Positions 7,801 through 8,065 of a stretch of 8,065 nt of DNA are shown here, in pieces (the first letter of the stretch is position 1; every line of letters begins with the position of its first letter). The DNA is from CAVZLD01 sp964522605 (GTDB lineage Bacteria; Planctomycetota; Planctomycetia; Pirellulales; Pirellulaceae): positions 1 through 8,065 of the forward strand of contig CAZFWV010000314.1 of assembly GCA_964522605.1 (NCBI GenBank), given 5' to 3'. Both the position numbers and the translations under genes were made by a program. Under the pieces are notes generated by a model, which did not search any database, had not been told where the DNA came from, and was given only the letters and a program-made list of their open reading frames with translations.

Positions 7801-7991
7801 CTCGACACGTCGGCGAAGGGTAGAGACGAAACGCGGCCGGGTTCCTTGTTGCGTCCGACCACCTGCTGATCTTCCCAATCAACGGGTGCAGAACGCGCGG
7901 CTGGAGATTCGACAAACATCATTGCTGACGCGGTGAGCAGTAGAAGAACGTGCGCGGTGCAACTCGATCGGGGGCGGGTCGGAATAGCCAT
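4815..7991 (-). CDS. lacZ: Exported beta-galactosidase, glycoside hydrolase family 2 (LacZ type)
   Basis: This complete 1058-residue LacZ homologue (E. coli LacZ has 1023) should hydrolyse terminal beta-galactosides by the retaining mechanism. After a signal peptide (residues 1 to about 31-35, core HVLLLLTASAMMFV) come the LacZ N-terminal start (DWED, RN.EP, PFA), the sugar-binding domain with NWQMHGYGIPLYVNINYPF, and SDGSYLEDQDFWR carrying the Asp201 equivalent. The TIM barrel has NAVRTSHYP and DEANIESHG (Glu454 and His456, magnesium ligands). It also holds the acid/base Glu500 in SLGNEAGNG and the nucleophile Glu563 in MCEYAHAMGNS. Then come IWDWVDQ, FCINGLV and a full C-terminal beta-sandwich with GGDDSW (Trp1028, equivalent to Trp999). 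No permease, repressor or other lac gene is adjacent. The signal peptide distinguishes it from cytoplasmic LacZ and suggests polysaccharide or glycan breakdown in the periplasm; the natural substrate is unknown. Confidence 0.96.
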   Translation of the reverse strand: MAIPTRPRSSCTAHVLLLLTASAMMFVESPAARSAPVDWEDQQVVGRNKEPGRVSSLPFADVSSAAEGAVHRNPWVRNLNGTWKFHWVAEPSSRPAEFYRPDFDDSQWKTLPVPSNWQMHGYGIPLYVNINYPFRADPPRVMGDPPRDFTNFDMRNPVGSYRRTFTVPEDWSGRQVFLQFDGVDSAFYVWVNGQSVGYSQESRTPAIFNITPCLNPGQNLLAVEVYQYSDGSYLEDQDFWRLSGIFRDVFLWSTGDLHVRDFFIRTDLDEAYRDATLRVEAEIVNSTTDARECSLQATLRELETGRIVATNRTESISIGRKEQTSCETPVMQLENPAKWTAETPNLYQLLLELRDETGKTIEVMSHHVGFRKVEIRHGQLLVNGQPIYLKGVNRHEHDPATGHAISLESMLADVRLMKQFNINAVRTSHYPDDIRWYDLCDRFGLYVVDEANIESHGMGYGPQSLAKDPSWKGAHLDRTERMVERDKNHPSVIIWSLGNEAGNGVNTEATYAWIKQRDPSRPVQYERAELDPNTDIYCPMYARIEQIVRYANQPQERPLIMCEYAHAMGNSVGNLQDYWDAIESHRLLQGGFIWDWVDQGLLKQVPDGNGAQYFAYGGDFGDQPNDGNFCINGLVQPDRRPNPHLYEVRKVYQSVKVHPEDLANGTVRIENKYFFINLNELEAVWVLRKDGEIVASDRLGRLNIEPQQSQTIQLEFPPRETSAGEYLLTVSFELAEPTAWAEAGHRVAWDQFQLPGSTLNMPAAAPPAALEVEETDDSVIVRGEGFQTQISKRQGSLETYEVEGQSLLATPLEPNFWKVPNDNQYRNGYLDRLGAWRNAARDRKITRTSTQKFDDGVVQVDCESTLPVGSSVYRTTYTIRSDGRVTVTAVYQPGETNLPSLPKFGMTATLPTAYHQVTWYGRGPQETYWDRKTGGEIATYQMTVEQLLHPYVRSQDVGNRSDVRWVQFTNGDGLGLLVVGDEPLNFSAWPFDASDLESATHNYQLPRRDHITVNLDHQLHGVGGDDSWGARTHAQYTLPGGKSYRYGFTLVPVRPAAE

Positions 7992-7997
7992 GCGATC

Positions 7998-8003
7998 TCT
8001 CCT
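7998..8003 (-). promoter_or_regulatory. Ribosome binding site of the beta-galactosidase gene
   Basis: On the minus strand AGGAGA lies six bases before the ATG at 7991, which directly starts the signal peptide. This supports 7991 as the start, although the frame stays open upstream to a TTG at 8054. Confidence 0.7.
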
Positions 8004-8057
8004 GAGTGGGCTTCGTGGTACCCCCATCGTGACGATTTGCTGGCCTGCCCGCAAGAG

Positions 8058-8065
8058 TCCTCCTA
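8058..8065 (-). promoter_or_regulatory. Second strong Shine-Dalgarno-like site upstream of lacZ
   Basis: The minus strand begins at the window edge with TAGGAGGA, three bases before an in-frame TTG at 8054. Using this start would add 21 residues (including MGVPRSPLRRDR) ahead of the signal peptide. The spacing is short and the resulting arginine-rich N-terminus unusual, so this is either an alternative start, the site of a short leader peptide, or chance. The sequence ends here, so the upstream context cannot be seen. Confidence 0.35.

Noticed and set aside
6996..7823. 275-residue open frame on the + strand inside lacZ
   Set aside because: It lies wholly antisense to conserved LacZ domains. 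Its arginine/isoleucine-rich translation has no recognisable family, and long antisense frames are expected in G+C-rich coding DNA.

Overview
The window looks like chromosomal DNA of a planctomycete, most likely of the Pirellulales/Planctomycetales type. This is inferred from gene style only: a secreted VIT plus von Willebrand A (vWA) protein with a tail I associate with planctomycetes, an exported LacZ-type glycoside hydrolase, small bacterial PH-domain membrane proteins, moderately high G+C, long spacers and dispersed short repeats. No marker gene (rRNA, ribosomal protein) confirms it.

Layout from left to right. Bases 1-207 are a non-coding leader. At 208-2544 (+) lies an exported VIT/vWA protein with an intact metal-binding (MIDAS) site. 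Bases 2545-3262 form a long spacer with no convincing gene. It holds three different short repeat structures: a CGGAT-rich inverted repeat, a CGTCT(T/A)TCCG tandem and a CGCAGAG-type element. Two homologous small membrane proteins with bacterial PH (bPH2/DUF304) domains follow on the + strand (3263-3823 and 3929-4663), reminiscent of YdbS/YdbT pairs. Between them and the convergent last gene is a 77-base element (4700-4776) with perfect 13-base inverted ends and internal hairpins. The rest (4815-7991, -) is a complete LacZ-family beta-galactosidase with all recognisable catalytic residues and a signal peptide.

How they work together: the PH pair probably forms one transcription unit and perhaps one membrane complex, since both proteins end in a similar short helix. 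The VIT/vWA protein and LacZ both appear to act outside the cytoplasm, but nothing ties them to each other or to the PH pair. I see no defence system, CRISPR array, transposase, integrase, rRNA or tRNA. Most of the window is ordinary. The items most worth a second look are the palindromic element at 4700-4776, the repeat cluster in 2709-3042, and the shared C-terminal motif of the PH pair.
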